A model generated the notes under the pieces. The model saw only the letters and a program-made list of their open reading frames with translations. It was not told where the DNA came from and did no database searches. A DNA stretch of 64,000 nucleotides from positions 62,001-126,000 of the forward strand of contig JAEVLN010000042.1 of assembly GCA_018350325.1 (NCBI GenBank), read 5' to 3'. The position numbers were made by a program, and so were the translations under genes. Position 1 is the first letter of the stretch; every line of letters starts with the position of its first letter. Source of the stretch: Globodera rostochiensis (taxonomy: Eukaryota > Nematoda > Chromadorea > Rhabditida > Heteroderidae). Below, in pieces: positions 44,881 through 64,000 of this stretch.

Positions 44881-46398
44881 GGCTTCCATCTTCCACTTCC
44901 CACGTCCCCGTCTTTTTCCCTCTTCTCTCGTTTCTTTTTCCGATCAGTCCGGCGCGAATGGTTCTTCCGTGTGATCAGGAGGACTTTTTGACGCCATATG
45001 GCGCACAAAGACAATAAGCTTGCTGCTTCTTGTCAAATTATGCTTTGTTTTGCGCTACTTGGCAAACAAAAAATTGGTTTTCACGGTGGTGGTAGAAAAA
45101 GCATTGACTTTTTGCACACCCTCAAACAAACAAACACTGATCAGCACTGATCAGATCACTTACCCCACCCTCACCCTCCCCTCCCTCCTTTTTCTGTACG
45201 TATTGATTTAGCTTTCTGATCACTTACATTCTCAACTGATCAGAAATAGCGGTCGGCTTTTAATCTTTGACCCTTTCGCTTTCAAAAGACATTTTTTTCA
45301 TTGTATTGTGTTGAACTAAACTTTTGACTTTTGGTGACGAACACACACACAAACCAAACACTTATTTAAGTCCAAAGAAACGGCACAAAATAACACATTT
45401 CCCAAAAATTCGATGATTTTTCCCCGGGGGGGGGCAACTGTCACCAAATGCTTATTATGTCCAATCGGCGCTTTTTGAATTTTAAAAAGTAAAAGCTTGA
45501 CATTTGTCGTAATGGACAGGCGTATTTTATTTTAGTCGAGTGGACCGCGGCGACCCTTTGATGATGAGAGTGCCGATCGGACATAGATAGCCCCGGGCAA
45601 TCAGATCCGCCGGAGGGGCCACCCTTAGTCAGGTGGAAAATCGATCGGACACTTAGCCCCGCAAGGGACAAAACGGCTGTCACCAAGGGCATCATAATAC
45701 GGCGCCGGCTGTCAGCAAAATGCATATATAAAAAATGATGACGAGAAGCTGAAGATTGCCGCGGGGGTGGGGCGGGAGGGGGGAGAAGCCACAAAAACAG
45801 TCGACCGATCAGTTCAAGTCGAAAGGGGAGTAGGCTCGAAAGAGTGTTAAGAGCACATTCAGAATTTTCAATGCTTTATTTAATTTTTCAAAATTTGCTA
45901 GTAAGCCTCGCAGGGCTTATGGCTTCTCAATCATAAGCCGTTAATTTTTCAAAATTTGTTTTTTTCTGTTTTAGGCCCCGCAGGGCTCATGGCTTCTCAA
46001 TCATAAGCCGAGCGAGCCTTCCCCCCGTCACCGGGGCGGGCATGTGCGGGGGTGGGCCGGCCGGTGGGGATGGGTTTGGTCTTCGTCATCAATCACCAGC
46101 AGAAAGAAGCCCAGTCGGTCCGGGATCAAGCGGTAAAATCCGCTTGTGTCCGCCCACCCGATCGACCCGATCAGAAGAGGAGAGGGGGGGGGGAGGGGAG
46201 AGAAAAGCGATCGGAGAAGGAGATGAAGCGCTTGAGGGGAAGAGGAAAAGCGGGGGGGGGCAGTCAGTGAAAGCTGGGCTGGCAGGGCTCGCACTTTTTC
46301 TGCTGGAGGGCTGCCTGCTGGCTTTTGATAGCTTTAGGACCTTCGGGGGGGGGGGGGGGTCGGCTTCTTCTTCTTCTTAGGACAATGGAAACGAAACG

Positions 46399-46471
<73 letters not shown>

Positions 46472-47224
46472 AAGTGATGCCACCGATGGTGGGGATGATT
46501 ACAAAACCCCCGAAACTTGAGCCCCGATCAGCTCGCCACCGCCTTTTGATCTCTCTTTCTCTCGCTTTTTTGTCCCAACATTTTTGTTGTTGATCCCCCC
46601 AATCTCTCGAATGTGCTTTTCCGATCACTTTTTGCCCCCCCCCCCCCGCGCTTCACGTGCACCTTCCCCCTTTATGTTTGCTTTTGTGCACCTTCCCCCT
46701 CAGTTTTGAAGCTTAATCCCAAAAAATTTGTTAACTTTTGTCGATTAAAAGCAAGCCGCTTAGCCTGAACACTTTAAAAAACAAAAATTAAAAATTTTTA
46801 AATAAAACCCACAATTTTAGTGAGACTCACTCGAGACTCGAGATACCGGGGCCAAGGCGCATGTTAAAGCATTCCTCAATTCTGTTAACAAAAATCAATC
46901 GACGCCTTTGGCAAAGCCCGCCCTTTCACGACATTTGTTTGCCCTAGCTGTTTATTTTAGAGCCTGGACGATCGAGATTCTCGATCAACAAAATTTTAGC
47001 GAAGTTTTTCAAGATTCAAGATTTTTTCGGGGATTTTTTAGTGATCTCAAACAAATTTCGATCGGTGAAATTTTTCAAAAATTTGAATTCAATCGGTCCG
47101 CAAGTCCGGGGGAAGCGGTCCGCGAAAATTTGCACATTTCCGACCCGTCCACATTGTTCAAAATGATCCAAAATGCCAATGCCAATGCCAAAGGAGGGCG
47201 ATTGATCATTTTTTGCTTCTCAGA
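44881..47224. other. Region upstream of the UNC-82 gene
   Basis: No gene identified. It contains duplicated CGCAGGGCT(T/C)ATGGCTTCTC blocks (45908 and 45973), a (TC)n microsatellite at 46401-46468, and one GATCGAGATTCTCGATC dispersed repeat (46970). 5' exons or the promoter of UNC-82 may lie here; an acceptor TTGCTTCTCAG ends at 47223. Confidence 0.45.
46401..46468 (+). repeat. (TC)n microsatellite
   Basis: Almost pure CT dinucleotide run of about 68 bases with one TT interruption. Confidence 0.97.
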
Positions 47225-62110
<14,886 letters not shown>

Positions 62111-63594
62111 CGGACGGGAAAAGAGAATTGTGAGAGGAATTTTTGTTGCCGATGAAAAGTGTGCCGCCGCTGGACGAAAGCATCGCATCTTTTATTGTGC
62201 ATTGATTTCAAAACGACTCGAGAGTCTCGGGTCGAGACTAGTGATCGGGCAGGATTCTGGAGTCGGGACAGGATTTTCCACGACTCCTGCTGATCCGGAA
62301 CGGAATCCTGGTATTTTTGTTGAAGAACCAGGATCAGGAAATAATAAAAACCAGCAATCCTGATCCTGGTCAGTTCCAACATCCAGATCCGGGATTTTTG
62401 AAAAATCCAGTCTCTATTCGAGGACGCTCCGTCCGCGCAACATTTTTTTTAACCGATCCGATCAAACCCTCCCCCCTCTCTAGTCATGCCCAAATGTGAA
62501 TAAACTCAATTTATTGTAGGCCAAAAAATTGAAATATGTATGCTAGTTTGATATGGTTTAAATTAAATGTGTTGGACAAAAATGCATAAATTTATGAATA
62601 AAAAGTGATCGGAGCGATCATTCTTATAGCGATTGGATCGCGATCATTGTGATCAGTTGGTTTTTGTTTGTCACCAATCAGTGAAACTTTATGAAATAAA
62701 AAAGTGATCAAAGCGATCATTATTATAGCGGATAAAAAAGAGTGATTGGACTTCGCTTCATTCGTTATATTTCTGGGTACAAACAATTGAGCTGAGTAAT
62801 TTCTTTTGACAAATTAGAATTCTAGCGATTTTTCATAATTTTTTTACGGGCGATTTTTCAAAAAATTTTGAGAAGAAGGTCGGGGTCGGCGGTGCCGATA
62901 GGCGCCGCAGAGAAAATTTTGGAATTTTTGACTCAATTTGTTGAGAAATTTGCACAAAAAGGAATATGCTGTTTTTCCCAAAAAAATCTAATCGACTAAA
63001 ATGTAGACAAAAAGCAGCAAAGCATCGTTTGACGACTCCTTTGAATTCAATTTAAAGAATGAAATTTTCGTTTTTTGACATCTCTGAAACTGTTAAATAG
63101 TATACAAAAAATTCAATTTTTACTCCATTTTAGTTGAAAAATTTTGTCAAAAAATCACATTTTGTTAATTTTTAAAGTAACATTATGCCAAAATTCAAAA
63201 ATGTTAGGCATTTTTTTGAAATTTTTATTTATTTTCCAAGAAACCACAAAAAATGGACAAAAAGTATACAACCCAAAAAACGACAAAAAGCATGATTTTA
63301 AAAAAAACAACACCATTGGCTTATCAAAAAACCACAAAATGATGCTAAAGCATTAAATATCACAGCCCTGGTTATAAGCAAGGCCCACCCATTCAGTTGC
63401 TATTGGCTATTTCACTTGTGCCATTTTCCCCCTTTTGGCATTTGCCTTTTTTATATGCACGTTTTCCCTATGGCATATTCCTTTTTGGCATTTTCCCAAG
63501 CGTTTGGTGAAGAATTATTTGGAAGTAATGAAAGAAGACGCATAGTAAATGTTCTATCCCAGCCAACGTTTTCAGTTTGGTCCACGCACAGTTT
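62111..63594. other. Intergenic region 3' of UNC-82
   Basis: No gene recognised. It has GATCCTGG- and GATCATT-type repeats (62240-62720) and one more GATA-loop hairpin repeat at 62888. Confidence 0.5.
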
Positions 63595-64000
63595 TTATCG
63601 GTGCTAGGTCGTTTCGTAAAAAAGGCAAATGGGGCGCTTTTAAAAAGTTTTTTTGTTATAACTTTTTTCAAAGCTAATCAAATCAAGCAATTTTTGGTAT
63701 CATTCGAAAGCATGCAACGGGTAGTACGCAAAAGCTAAGCTACAGGACAATTCTCAAAAAAGTTGTGACCAAAAAAGCGTTTTCTGACCATCGCTTTTTT
63801 AAGATTTGGCCAATAGCTTAGCTTTTGCTTGCTAATAGCTTCTCCTCCTCCTAAGCTTTCGAAGAATACTAAAATTGCTTGATTGGTTAGCTTTTAAAGA
63901 AGTTATAACAAAAACACTTTTAAAAAACGCTCCATTTGCCTTTTTTACGAAACACCTACGCTTGCCTTTTTTACGAAACGACCCAGCACGGTTTTTATCA
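63595..64000. mobile_element. Foldback element with ~120-base inverted arms, reaching the window edge
   Basis: The left arm reads CGGTGCTAGGTCGTTTCGTA then AAAAAGGCAAATGG, TTGTTATAACTT, AAGCTAATCAAATCAAGCAA and TTCGAAAGC. The right arm (63850-64000) is the mirror-image complement and ends CGACCCAGCACGG. The spacer also contains mirrored AGCTAAGC blocks. It may continue beyond the window. Confidence 0.8.

Noticed and set aside
44049..45017. 322-codon open frame rich in Leu, Ser and Tyr
   Set aside because: Pyrimidine-rich minisatellite with no stops; open in overlapping frames, with no domain.

Overview
The window is nuclear DNA of a nematode, most likely a plant-parasitic tylenchid such as a cyst nematode (inference; species not determinable from sequence alone). 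Protein genes are split by many short AT-rich introns. The best-recognised proteins are animal or nematode types: UNC-82/NUAK kinase, ADAM17-like protease, an arginine-kinase relic, stomatin-like 2, LSM10. A short inverted block of TTAGGC-like nematode telomere repeat is present, and several introns appear to use GC-AG splice sites, which have been reported as unusually frequent in cyst nematodes.

Layout. 1-2156 (-): 5' part of the splicing factor SYF1/XAB2, running off the left edge. 2785-4715 (+): RPL36A and LSM4, close together in the same orientation. 4716-12234: repeats, a dead arginine-kinase copy (6809-7885), and inverted-repeat elements. 12235-14129 (+): mitochondrial EF-Ts. 14223-15520: scrambled partial copy of PYROXD1. 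16564-17525 (-): unrecognised 217-residue protein. 18938-21694 (-): complete 11-exon PYROXD1. 22048-22982 (-): complete glutaredoxin. 23731-27014 (+): membrane-anchored, repeat-rich protein joined to a damaged kinase domain. 27646-28172 (+): LSM10. 28326-32496 (+): ADAM17-like protease with no visible prodomain. 33052-35433 (+): stomatin-like protein 2. 36386-38179 (+): seven-helix receptor. 38759-40592 (-): Nopp140/NOLC1-like protein built from a tandem exon array. 40593-47224: no convincing gene, rich in satellites. 47225-62110 (+): very long UNC-82/NUAK kinase gene. 62111-64000: repeats ending in a foldback element.

The genes are mostly unrelated housekeeping functions: splicing (SYF1, LSM4), translation (RPL36A, EF-Ts), histone mRNA processing (LSM10), mitochondria and redox (STOML2, EF-Ts, glutaredoxin, PYROXD1) and nucleolus (Nopp140). 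RPL36A-LSM4 and LSM10-ADAM17 are spaced as in nematode operons. No microbial-style system (CRISPR, phage, toxin-antitoxin) is present.

The most unusual content is non-coding. There are at least ten foldback or MITE-like elements with inverted ends, several inside introns. One appears to carry a roughly 1.2 kb array of a 28-bp minisatellite that reads open in all three forward frames. Exon coordinates were derived by reading splice sites and codon phase by eye; there is no transcript evidence.
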